44,473 nucleotides of DNA. It comes from Oscillospiraceae bacterium. Its GTDB lineage: Bacteria > Bacillota_A > Clostridia > Oscillospirales > Oscillospiraceae. The notes beneath the pieces were generated by a model that made no database searches, had not been told where the DNA came from, and was given only the letters and a program-made list of their open reading frames with translations. How positions within the stretch are numbered: position 1 is the stretch's first letter; every line of letters starts with the position of its first letter. Of this stretch, positions 1 to 7,059 are shown piece by piece. The stretch covers positions 1 to 44,473 of the forward strand of contig JAFYLN010000153.1 of the NCBI GenBank assembly GCA_017537045.1, given 5' to 3'. Made by a program: the position numbers and the translations under genes.

Positions 1-429
1 GCCACCAACAGATGAAATGTTGACGATACTACCGCCGCCATGTTTTGCCATGTGCTTGACCGCAGCTTGACTCGCCATAAAGACGCTTCGCAGATTCAAA
101 TTGACAGTATCAAAAAAGACTTGTGAATCTGTATTGGCAAAATCCAAATCCTTACCGGGGTTGGATGTGCCGAAGTTGTTGATCAGCACATCGATACGTC
201 CTGCATCTTTTACAACATCCTCCACCATAGAAGAGAAGGTCTCCGGTTTGGTGGCGTCATTGTATACGCACTTTACACCGTCAAGTGCATTCGTAATTTC
301 CTGCGCCCGTTCCATATCCCGGGCAGCCATATAAACTTTAGCGCCTTCTTCTGCACACTTCTTTACAATCGCAAGGCCGATTCCCCGGGTGGAAGCGGTC
401 ACCAGAACGACTTTATCTCGCAATCTCAT
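1..429 (-). CDS. hdhA: 7-alpha-hydroxysteroid dehydrogenase-like SDR, N-terminal 143 residues (cut by window edge)
   Basis: Partial short-chain dehydrogenase/reductase; the stop codon lies left of the window. The protein starts MRLRDKVVLVTASTRGIGLA, giving the cofactor motif as TASTRGIG near residues 11-18. It has an NNFG motif near residue 90 in place of the usual NNAG, and ends at NISSVGG, where the catalytic serine sits; the YxxxK pair is outside. The STRGIG and NN[FY]G variants and the whole N-terminal half resemble clostridial bile-acid 7-alpha-hydroxysteroid dehydrogenases (C. scindens type) as I remember them. That enzyme oxidises the 7-hydroxyl of cholate or chenodeoxycholate with NAD(P). 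The ATG follows GGAGG by six bases and lies one base after the stop of the transporter gene, so the two are co-translated. A different steroid or alcohol SDR remains possible. Confidence 0.72.
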   Translation of the reverse strand, partial: MRLRDKVVLVTASTRGIGLAIVKKCAEEGAKVYMAARDMERAQEITNALDGVKCVYNDATKPETFSSMVEDVVKDAGRIDVLINNFGTSNPGKDLDFANTDSQVFFDTVNLNLRSVFMASQAAVKHMAKHGGGSIVNISSVGG

Positions 430-430
430 G

Positions 431-1822
431 TTAGGCCTCCTTTGTAGCTTTTCGTTTTGGCAGGAACGCAACCGCGGCAATACCCAATGCGACACACAGA
501 ATCTCCGCAATTGCCAGAAAATGAATAGACGCAACTGCGGCAGCAGGCTCAGCCGTACCTGCCGCAATTTTGCCTGTGATCTGGTTTGTGAATAACGGGA
601 CGAAAACGGCTACGCCAAAGGGTGCCGCCAGATCCCGGAACAGGCCGTAGGTTCCCGTGCCTGCTCCAGCCTCCTGCGGTGTCAAACCAGAAAGAACAAC
701 CTTCATAAAGATGGTACCGTTTCCACCCAGACCGAATCCAAGAATGCCAAGAGATGCCATCAGCAACAGCACAGAGGTGGCCTCTGTAAATAACAGCAAG
801 ATACCGCACCCGATACCGGTGAGCAGAAAAGAGCCGACTAATACTCGTTTGGGGTCGAATTTATCGGCCAATGGTCCTAAAATCACCGCGCCTAATGACA
901 TACCCACATACATAACGGAAATGGCATAGCCGGAAATGGCGGCATTGTTCGGCTGTGTGTAATTCACAAACACGATGGTGTTGGTCATATTGGCCTGCAT
1001 CAATCCCTGAGTTAGAAACAGTGCAATAACACTAAGGACAAAAACACTGCGCATTATGAAGCTGCCGGACAAAATAGGATGGGCGCTTTTCTGTTCTGCT
1101 AAAACAAGTCCCACAAGACTGATGACGGCGAGAACCAGTACGATGAGGAAGGGGGTGGATGTCCAGCCAAAGTTCTGTCCAAAGGAGGGAACGCATAGCA
1201 GCAGACTAAAGAAAACCAGGATCAGAACAGCGCCGGTAATATCAAAGTCTTGCAACGGCTTTTTTTTGGAAACCTGATTCCGGGAAATCAGGACGCAGAC
1301 GGTGAAAATAGCGGCACAGATGGCAACGCATACCCACAGCATCGTGCGCCATCCGTAAGAGGAAACGACAAGTGCGCCAATGGTTGGGCCGATAATGACC
1401 GATGCGCTGGAAAGTAACATATACAAAGAAAAGCCCTTTGCGATTCGTTCTTGGGGAAACTCCGTTGCAATATAGGCGAGGATCACGGGTCCCATTGCCG
1501 CCGTGCCAATGCCCACGATAAACCGCGCCACCATCATAAACATGAGGGAGTTCGCTAGGGCGGACAGTACATTACCCAGGGTGAATACCGTAATACCCAA
1601 AAGCAGCGTTCTTCTGCGTCCAATAACATCCCCAACCTTGCCGAGAATCGGCGCGCAGGCAGCGGTGGACATGGCCTGAGCCAGGGCAGTCCATGTGGTG
1701 TTATTATAGGCGATGCCAATATCCTGCACAAAAGCCGGTCCTAAAACTGTAGAAAAGCCTCCCACTAAGCCGATTAAAAGGGCGGCCAATGCGTATGGAA
1801 TGAATCCACGTTGATATGCCAT
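431..1822 (-). CDS. MFS transporter of the DHA2 type, BaiG-like
   Basis: 463-residue polytopic membrane protein with many hydrophobic segments. The MFS signature GKVGDVIGRRRTLLL follows TM2, ARFIVGIGTAAMGPV marks TM4, and a second half-repeat has PLADKFDPKRV. The N-terminal part (RGFIPYALAALL, GPAFVQDIGIAYNNTTW, STAACAPILGKVGD) resembles the bile-acid transporter BaiG as I remember it, and the next gene looks like a 7-alpha-HSDH. The inferred role is proton-coupled movement of bile acids or a similar amphipathic acid. A general drug-efflux role is the alternative. The start has AGGATG upstream. It is the first gene of a minus-strand operon, divergent from the desulfoferrodoxin gene. Confidence 0.8.
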   Translation of the reverse strand: MAYQRGFIPYALAALLIGLVGGFSTVLGPAFVQDIGIAYNNTTWTALAQAMSTAACAPILGKVGDVIGRRRTLLLGITVFTLGNVLSALANSLMFMMVARFIVGIGTAAMGPVILAYIATEFPQERIAKGFSLYMLLSSASVIIGPTIGALVVSSYGWRTMLWVCVAICAAIFTVCVLISRNQVSKKKPLQDFDITGAVLILVFFSLLLCVPSFGQNFGWTSTPFLIVLVLAVISLVGLVLAEQKSAHPILSGSFIMRSVFVLSVIALFLTQGLMQANMTNTIVFVNYTQPNNAAISGYAISVMYVGMSLGAVILGPLADKFDPKRVLVGSFLLTGIGCGILLLFTEATSVLLLMASLGILGFGLGGNGTIFMKVVLSGLTPQEAGAGTGTYGLFRDLAAPFGVAVFVPLFTNQITGKIAAGTAEPAAAVASIHFLAIAEILCVALGIAAVAFLPKRKATKEA

Positions 1823-1847
1823 TTGTTCACATCCTTTTGGGATAGTA

Positions 1848-1886
1848 TGTCCAAACTCTTTTGTATTATTTGATTTTACTTGGACA
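1848..1886. promoter_or_regulatory. Inverted half-sites TGTCCAA / TTGGACA in a divergent intergenic region
   Basis: The 89-bp gap between the divergent transporter and desulfoferrodoxin genes holds TGTCCAA at 1848-1854 and its exact reverse complement TTGGACA at 1880-1886. The spacer is AT-rich, 25 bp. The half-sites are symmetric about the gap and could bind a regulator of either or both genes. No convincing -35/-10 pair was found, so this stays a candidate operator. Confidence 0.4.
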
Positions 1887-1911
1887 CACTTTCTTACAGG
1901 AGGGATCGAAT

Positions 1912-2286
1912 ATGAAACAGAAGTTTTTGATTTGTAAACATTGCGGCAACATCGTTGCTATGATCCGAGATAAGGGTGTACCCATCTACTGCTGTGGCGA
2001 AGAAATGCAGGAACTGCTTCCCGGCACAACCGAAGCATCCGGTGAAAAGCATATTCCGGTATATGAAGTGGTGGGAAACACTGTCCATGTGACTGTCGGC
2101 TCCGTGGAGCATCCCATGACACAGGAGCACTATATCGAATGGGTGTGCATGGAAACGGAGCACGGCATTCAGTATGCCCATTTAGACCCGGACGACAAGC
2201 CCAAGGCGAAGTTTTCTATCTGCGACGGCGATGAAGTCCGGGCAGTGTACGCATTTTGCAATCAACACGATTTATGGAGGAAGTAA
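1912..2286 (+). CDS. dfx: Desulfoferrodoxin (superoxide reductase)
   Basis: 124-residue two-domain iron protein that reduces superoxide to peroxide without releasing oxygen, usual in anaerobes. The N-terminal desulforedoxin-like domain has the four cysteines CKHC and YCC plus Fe-binding spacing (residues about 8-32). The C-terminal SOR domain shows the ligands of the square-pyramidal iron: EKHIPV, VEHPM, HYIEW and CNQH near the C terminus. The Glu-Lys pair beside the first His is the active-site EK. The start was set at ATG 1912, seven bases after AGGAGGG; an upstream in-frame start at 1861 has no ribosome site. The stop is two bases before the peroxiredoxin gene, which can remove the peroxide produced. 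Confidence 0.93.
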   Translation: MKQKFLICKHCGNIVAMIRDKGVPIYCCGEEMQELLPGTTEASGEKHIPVYEVVGNTVHVTVGSVEHPMTQEHYIEWVCMETEHGIQYAHLDPDDKPKAKFSICDGDEVRAVYAFCNQHDLWRK

Positions 2287-2288
2287 GT

Positions 2289-2852
2289 ATGTCAATGATC
2301 AACAAGGAGATTTCCGATTTCCGCGTCTATGCCTACCACGAAAATGATTTTAAGTTTGTAAGCAAGAAAGATATCCTAGGCAAGTGGAGCGTGTTTTTCT
2401 TCTATCCTGCAGACTTCACCTTTGTGTGTCCTACCGAACTGGAAGATCTGGCGGACAAGTACGAGCAGTTCCGTGCCATCGGCTGTGAGGTGTATTCCGT
2501 GTCTACCGATACCCATTTCGTTCACAAGGCATGGCATGATGCATCGGAGCGGATCAAGAAGATCAACTATCCCATGCTGGCTGACCCCACCCACAGCATT
2601 TCCAAGGATTTTGAGGTGCTGATTGAGGCGGACGGCCTTGCCGAGCGGGGCACTTTTATCATCAATCCCGAGGGTAAGATTGTGGGTTATGAGGTAACTG
2701 CCGGCAATGTGGGCAGAAACGCAGAAGAACTGCTGCGCAAGGTGCAGGCCTGCCAGTTTGTCCACGCCCATGGCGATCAGGTTTGTCCTGCCAACTGGAA
2801 GCCGGGTGCCGAAACGCTGAAGCCCAGCCTGGACTTGGTTGGTCAGTTGTAA
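2289..2852 (+). CDS. ahpC: Alkyl hydroperoxide reductase C-type peroxiredoxin
   Basis: 187-residue typical 2-Cys peroxiredoxin. The peroxidatic cysteine is in FTFVCPTELEDL (about residue 46). The resolving cysteine is in HGDQVCPANWKPG near the C terminus. The conserved SVDT-like loop appears as VSTDTHFVHKAWH. It reduces hydrogen peroxide and alkyl peroxides in the cytoplasm. No AhpF partner is adjacent, so its reductant is not known from here. ATG 2289 is chosen because GGAGG at 2277-2281 precedes it at normal spacing and MSMINKEISDF matches usual AhpC starts. It is translationally close to desulfoferrodoxin, forming a superoxide-to-water pair. Confidence 0.94.
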   Translation: MSMINKEISDFRVYAYHENDFKFVSKKDILGKWSVFFFYPADFTFVCPTELEDLADKYEQFRAIGCEVYSVSTDTHFVHKAWHDASERIKKINYPMLADPTHSISKDFEVLIEADGLAERGTFIINPEGKIVGYEVTAGNVGRNAEELLRKVQACQFVHAHGDQVCPANWKPGAETLKPSLDLVGQL

Positions 2853-2948
2853 CGCGGGTTCCGGACTGGCGCTGAATTTGATTCACTAACGCACAGCAAC
2901 GGTCACAGCATAAAGGAAGCATTGTAAAGATTTTATTTACGACCTATT

Positions 2949-3003
2949 GTTAGCTGCCGCTGGGTGGTATCGATTGATGCCGTCCTGCGGCAGTTTCTTT
3001 TGG
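2949..3003 (+). terminator. Probable terminator after ahpC
   Basis: CTGCCGC at about 2952-2958 can pair with GCGGCAG at about 2987-2993 and is followed by the T-rich TTTCTTTT. The loop is long (28 bases), so the strength is uncertain. The 277-bp gap to the SOD gene holds no other clear feature. Confidence 0.45.
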
Positions 3004-3129
3004 GGAGAAAATGCGAAAAAGGACTTACAATTTTCGTCTTTCCAAGGTAACACTGCCTGGCAGTGGCGGTTTTTGTGGCATCTGGTGGCAAAATACGATC
3101 GTGATCATAAACTGGTATGAGGTGATCAA

Positions 3130-3579
3130 ATGCGATATTGCAAGAGAAATCCGGATGCAGTGGCGCGAATCTGTGGTGGAATGGAAGCACCACAGTTGAC
3201 CGGATGTGTTCAGTTTTTTCAGGAGAAGGACTGTGTTTTGATCGTAGCAAGCATTTTCGGGTTGCCGGGGGAAAACAAAACAGGCTTCTTTGGATTCCAT
3301 ATTCATGGGGGAGAAAGCTGCTCTGGCGCTGACTTTTCCGGAACGGGAAGTCATTATAACCCTGCTGAGCAGAACCATCCGGAACACGCAGGCGACTTGC
3401 CACCATTGTTGGCATGTCATGGCAGTGCTTATTTGTCATGCAGGACGGATCGCTTCTCGGTGAATGATATCACTGGAAGAACAGTGGTCATTCACAGCGA
3501 TCCAGACGACTTTCATACCCAACCGGCAGGAAATGCCGGAAAGAAAATCGCCTGCGGTGTGATCCGCAAGCGGTCATAA
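3130..3579 (+). CDS. sodC: Copper/zinc superoxide dismutase family protein
   Basis: 149-residue SodC-type beta-barrel protein. All seven metal ligands of Cu/Zn SOD can be matched: FHIHGG (two copper His), GSHYNP (bridging His), NHPEHAGDL (two zinc His and the zinc Asp) and VVIHSDPDDF (last copper His). The active-site Arg is not checked. Cysteines in GESCSG and KIACGVI are placed as for the structural disulfide. No signal peptide is visible, so the protein is either cytoplasmic or metallated differently from secreted SodC. GAGGTGATCAA precedes ATG 3130. The position after desulfoferrodoxin and AhpC supports a role in superoxide defence. Confidence 0.88.
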   Translation: MRYCKRNPDAVARICGGMEAPQLTGCVQFFQEKDCVLIVASIFGLPGENKTGFFGFHIHGGESCSGADFSGTGSHYNPAEQNHPEHAGDLPPLLACHGSAYLSCRTDRFSVNDITGRTVVIHSDPDDFHTQPAGNAGKKIACGVIRKRS

Positions 3580-3594
3580 TGGCAAACAACCGGA

Positions 3595-3631
3595 AATGCC
3601 GCCCACGCAGGGCGGCATTCCTTATTTGCAG
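3595..3631 (+). terminator. Terminator after sodC
   Basis: Perfect 10-bp stem AATGCCGCCC (3595-3604) / GGGCGGCATT (3610-3619) with loop ACGCA, then CCTTATTT. It separates the plus-strand oxygen-defence genes from the convergent minus-strand pair. Confidence 0.75.
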
Positions 3632-3780
3632 CAAATGCTCTTTTGTGTGGCGATGGTCAGGAGTGTGTCGCCCAACTGGGTCAGAGAAACACCCAGCAGT
3701 TCCAATTCATCTTGGGTAAGCTGACAGGCCAGCCAGTTTGCGATTGCTGTAATGGATGCGGTCAGTTCACAAGCATTCAT
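3622..3780 (-). CDS. Small conserved protein, 52 residues (DUF6774-like)
   Basis: Short gene below usual ORF cut-offs. The protein reads MNACELTASITAIANWLACQ and continues LTQDELELLGVSLTQLGDTL, ending in KSICCK. It is a helical protein with a Cys near each end, a pattern I associate with small clostridial proteins such as DUF6774 (from memory, unchecked). AAGGTGATACC sits just before its ATG. It follows the YetF-like gene by 33 bp on the same strand, so they probably form one transcript. Function unknown. Confidence 0.7.
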   Translation of the reverse strand: MNACELTASITAIANWLACQLTQDELELLGVSLTQLGDTLLTIATQKSICCK

Positions 3781-3813
3781 GGTATCACCTTCCGCATCAT
3801 ACTATGCAGCCCG

Positions 3814-4488
3814 TTACTCAATTGCGAATACTGTCAGTTGGTTGTTCTCATCACATAGGGCAAGAAAAACCTCCTGAGGCTTCTTGTAGCCCTGGGCAGT
3901 CAACTGCTTGTGCAGCCATTTATCATCCAGTCCCATCCGCTTCAGGTTTTCATCCAACACCCGGCCGTCCATAATCACTTCTGTCTGGATGTATTCGGGG
4001 GCAGGAGAAAGATTCAGATCCTCAGGATTTGCCGGACGCTTTTTGCTGACGGGCAGAATGCTCAGCTTGCCGTTAAACTCGAAAACGGCGGTCTGAATAT
4101 CGCTGAGATTAAAATATCCCTGCTGCCGGCACATAACCATAAATTCACTCAGGTCAAGTTTCGCTTTTCTCAAATTCTTCCGGTAGAGCTTACCGTTATT
4201 CATCAGAATGGTAGGGGTGCCGTTGATATACTTCCGGGTCTTTGGAAACAGGCTGGTGATCTTGGACAGTAGAATCGCTGCAGCACCGTACACCGCAATG
4301 GCGATCAGTGGTTTCAACGGTTCTTCCAGCTCTGTGGCCAGTTCTGCGGCAATGGAGCCGATGGTAATGCCGGAAATATAGTCGAAGAAATCCAACTGGG
4401 ACATTTGCTTGTGACCCATGAGCTTTGCAATCACAAACAGGGCTGCCACAGAAAGTAAGGATGTGAGTAAAACTTTGATAATCTCCAT
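3814..4488 (-). CDS. YetF-like membrane protein (DUF421)
   Basis: 224 residues. Three hydrophobic segments come first (residues about 4-20, 35-52 and 60-80), followed by the YetF cytoplasmic domain with NGTPTILMNNGKLYRKNLRKA, the Ser-rich MVMCRQQGYFNLSDIQ segment and FEFNGKLSILP. This order is typical of DUF421/YetF proteins, found in several copies in spore formers and linked to cell-envelope or spore functions; the molecular role is unknown. Full length. An upstream GGAGGTATCC precedes ATG 4488. Confidence 0.9.
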   Translation of the reverse strand: MEIIKVLLTSLLSVAALFVIAKLMGHKQMSQLDFFDYISGITIGSIAAELATELEEPLKPLIAIAVYGAAAILLSKITSLFPKTRKYINGTPTILMNNGKLYRKNLRKAKLDLSEFMVMCRQQGYFNLSDIQTAVFEFNGKLSILPVSKKRPANPEDLNLSPAPEYIQTEVIMDGRVLDENLKRMGLDDKWLHKQLTAQGYKKPQEVFLALCDENNQLTVFAIE

Positions 4489-4629
4489 AGGATACCTCCG
4501 GTTACAGCTTGCCCAGAGAAAAGACGAACATACCTTGCTGCCTTTCGGCGGTTCCGCTTTTTCATAAAAGCAGCTTTAATCGGCCAAATTATATCGATAT
4601 AAAGAATACAAATCGCATAACCTTATCAC

Positions 4630-4691
4630 TTCAAAGTTATAATATATTCGCATATTGTGTATTTGTAGTTATCGCTACTTGCAGATATAAT
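4630..4691 (+). promoter_or_regulatory. LysR-gene promoter with 35-bp shared upstream site
   Basis: A sigma-A type promoter is visible: TTGTAG at 4663-4668, 17-bp spacer, TATAAT at 4686-4691. Directly upstream and overlapping the -35 is a 35-bp block (4630-4664) beginning TTCAAAGTTATAA and ending GTATTT. It matches 23 of 35 bases, without gaps, with a block before the FAD-oxidoreductase gene, and both blocks start exactly 56 bp before the -10. The position is that of an activator site, most simply for the LysR protein encoded just downstream. Confidence 0.65.
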
Positions 4692-4808
4692 AACAGTGTA
4701 TATATGATATGTTGATTTGCTTTATCTCCTGCACACTTCCACATCTTACAGGAGATTTTTTGTGACTGCATCCGCTTGCCGGATGCCGCAAAGAACAGGA
4801 GGTATTCT

Positions 4809-5681
4809 TTGGAACTGTTACAACTGCGATACTTTCAAACTGTTGCCAGATTGGAAAGCATTACACTGGCTGCAGAGCACCATCTGGTACCCCAATCTTC
4901 CATGTCACAGACCATCCGCCGGCTGGAAAATGATCTGGGCGGTGTCAAGCTGTTTGACCGCAAAAACGGCAGGATTTATCTGAATGAGCAGGGCCGGTTA
5001 TTTCTGAATTATGTCGATGCCACCCTTGCAAGCCTGGAGGGCGGCATCCGCGCCGTCAGCTCCGTATCCGGCAAGATCGAGGGTGCCGTGCGTGTGAAGG
5101 TTATGGAAAACCACCGTCTGGTTCTGACCTGTGTGCCCGCCTTTCTGAAAATGTACCCGAATGTGCGCTTCTCCATTTCCCACGGTTATTACGAAGAAAG
5201 AGAGGCGGAATATGATCTTTGTATTTCTTCTGAAACATCCTTCCGCCATTTGAACGAAAGCAAGCCTCTTCTCGATGAACGCCTGATCCTTGCGGTGCAT
5301 GAAGACCATCCCCTTTCAAAAGTAAAAACCGTCCGCCTGACTGATCTTCGCGGCGAAAGTCTGATTTCCATGCCCAGCCAGTCTGCCCTGTCACGCATTG
5401 TGACCAGCCGCTGCCGTGCATTGGGATTTGAGCCGGAGGTGCCTGTGGTCTGTGATGACCCGTATTTTGTCCGAAAATACGTCAGCGAAAATCTTGGAAT
5501 TGCGGTAACACCCGAAATCTCGTGGCGGGGCCGCTTCCGCGAAAATACCAAGCTGATCCCCTTTGAAGAGGAGGATATGCGTGTGTGCTCTTATATTCTG
5601 TACAACAGCAAGCGTTACATGTCCCCTGCCACCCAGATGTTTATGGAATATCTGAGTGAAGAAGCGAAGAAGTTGTATTGA
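4809..5681 (+). CDS. LysR-family transcriptional regulator
   Basis: 290 residues. The N-terminal winged helix-turn-helix is LQLRYFQTVARLESITLAAE then SSMSQTIRRLENDLGGVKLFDR, the classic LysR HTH (residues about 3-60). An effector-binding domain follows, with VKVMENHRLVLTCVPAFLKMYP. A TTG start at 4809 is preferred because AGGAGGT (4797-4803) lies five bases upstream and MELLQLRYFQTVA is a usual LysR beginning; the in-frame ATG at 4776 has no ribosome site. It heads the plus-strand genes leading to the GH78 rhamnosidase, and its likely operators precede itself and the FAD-oxidoreductase operon. The ligand is unknown, perhaps a sugar or sugar acid. Confidence 0.92.
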   Translation: MELLQLRYFQTVARLESITLAAEHHLVPQSSMSQTIRRLENDLGGVKLFDRKNGRIYLNEQGRLFLNYVDATLASLEGGIRAVSSVSGKIEGAVRVKVMENHRLVLTCVPAFLKMYPNVRFSISHGYYEEREAEYDLCISSETSFRHLNESKPLLDERLILAVHEDHPLSKVKTVRLTDLRGESLISMPSQSALSRIVTSRCRALGFEPEVPVVCDDPYFVRKYVSENLGIAVTPEISWRGRFRENTKLIPFEEEDMRVCSYILYNSKRYMSPATQMFMEYLSEEAKKLY

Positions 5682-5708
5682 TCTTACAGAAGAAAGGAAT
5701 GTTCTTTT

Positions 5709-6299
5709 ATGGCTGTTATCGTTTTGACCGGCATGCCTGCCACCGGAAAATCCACCATCTGCAAAGCCCTGGCTGCCCGCTTCGGCTACCCCGTGGTGGA
5801 AAAAGATGCGATCAAGGAGGAAATGTTTGATACCGTAGGTTTTACCTGCTACGCCCAGAAGCGTGCACTGGATCACGCCGCCAACGCGGTGGTGATCCAT
5901 GTTGTGGAGCAGATCCTGAAAACCGGAGGTTCCGTCATTGTGGACAATAATTTTGATGACATCAGCGGTAAGCGCTTCACCGCACTGCTGGAACAGTACG
6001 CACCCAAGTGCGCCTGCGTGTTCCTGCACGGTGATCTGGATGTGCTGCACGAGCGCTATACCATCCGCGACAATGCACACGCCCGCCACTTAGGTCATGT
6101 GCTGCAAAACCACTATCCCCCCGAACCCGGTGACAGCCTGTATTACACCATGACCCGCGAGGAATTCTACGAAAAATTCATGAAGCGCGGTATGGACTCC
6201 TTTACCTGCCCCGGCGGACGTTTGGAAGTGGACACCACGGACTTTACCAAGGTCAATCCCGAGAAGATCGTAGAGCAGGTGGCGCAGATGCTGCTGTAA
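5709..6299 (+). CDS. P-loop kinase (AAA_33 type), substrate unknown
   Basis: 196 residues. A Walker A motif GMPATGKST sits at residues 8-16, followed by VVEKDAIKEEMFD in the position of the substrate-binding loop of small-molecule kinases. VIVDNNFDD resembles the second acidic strand, and RHLGHV lies in the lid region. The family includes gluconate kinase-like and polynucleotide kinase-like enzymes. With KDPG aldolase further down the locus, a sugar or sugar-acid kinase is an attractive but unproven guess. An AGAAAGGAATG region precedes the ATG. It follows the LysR gene by 27 bp. Confidence 0.8.
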   Translation: MAVIVLTGMPATGKSTICKALAARFGYPVVEKDAIKEEMFDTVGFTCYAQKRALDHAANAVVIHVVEQILKTGGSVIVDNNFDDISGKRFTALLEQYAPKCACVFLHGDLDVLHERYTIRDNAHARHLGHVLQNHYPPEPGDSLYYTMTREEFYEKFMKRGMDSFTCPGGRLEVDTTDFTKVNPEKIVEQVAQMLL

Positions 6300-6311
6300 G
6301 GATGGTGCGCA

Positions 6312-7037
6312 ATGGATACCATTAAAATAACTGCACCCAAGCCTCTTATGATTGCCCACCGCGGTCTGAGCGGTCTGGAACGGGAAAACACCTGCGCTGC
6401 TTTCATCGCCGCGGGCAACCGCAGCTATTTCGGCATTGAGACCGATGTCCACCTGACCGGAGACGGAAAATACGCCATCATTCACGACAGCTCCACTGCA
6501 CGGGTTGCCGGAGTGGAACTGACCGTGGAGGAAGCAGAACTGGATGCACTGCGCCAATTGCAGCTTCTGGATCCCCAGACAGGGCTACCCCGCCCGGATC
6601 TTCGCATTCCCACTTTGGAGGAGTACATCTGCGCCTGCAAGAAGTACGAAAAGGTGGCTGTTCTGGAGCTGAAAAACCGTCTGCCAAAGGAGGCGATCTT
6701 TGAGATCGCAGAAATCATTTCCTCCCTCGGCTATATGGAGCATACCATTTTCATTTCCTTCCGGCTGGAAAATCTGACTGATTTGAGAGAAAAATTCCCC
6801 GATCAGCCGGCACAATACCTGCTCAGTAAAATTGAGGATGCAGATGCCACCCTTGCTACCTTAACGGCGCACCATCTGGATCTGGATGTAAAATACACCG
6901 CCGTAACAGAGGCTATCGTTGCAATGCTGCATGAAAACGGCATCAAGGTAAATGTGTGGACGGTAGACACCCTGGAGGAAGCAGAAAATCTCACCAGAAT
7001 GGGTGTGGATTTTATCACAACCAACATTCTGGAGTAA
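6312..7037 (+). CDS. Glycerophosphodiester phosphodiesterase family protein
   Basis: 241-residue TIM-barrel phosphodiesterase. GDPD motifs are present: MIAHRGLSGLERENT (catalytic His-Arg plus Glu-Asn), GIETDVHLTGDG (metal-binding Glu and Asp), IIHDSS (second catalytic His), then VLELKN and VNVWTVDT near the end. It would hydrolyse glycerophosphodiesters such as glycerophosphocholine to glycerol-3-phosphate and an alcohol. No signal peptide, so cytoplasmic. Twelve bases after the kinase gene and 22 before the rhamnosidase. Its place in a glycan locus hints at phosphodiester-modified sugars, which is inference. Confidence 0.9.
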   Translation: MDTIKITAPKPLMIAHRGLSGLERENTCAAFIAAGNRSYFGIETDVHLTGDGKYAIIHDSSTARVAGVELTVEEAELDALRQLQLLDPQTGLPRPDLRIPTLEEYICACKKYEKVAVLELKNRLPKEAIFEIAEIISSLGYMEHTIFISFRLENLTDLREKFPDQPAQYLLSKIEDADATLATLTAHHLDLDVKYTAVTEAIVAMLHENGIKVNVWTVDTLEEAENLTRMGVDFITTNILE

Positions 7038-7059
7038 GGCGCGAAAGCGAGGATATCCT

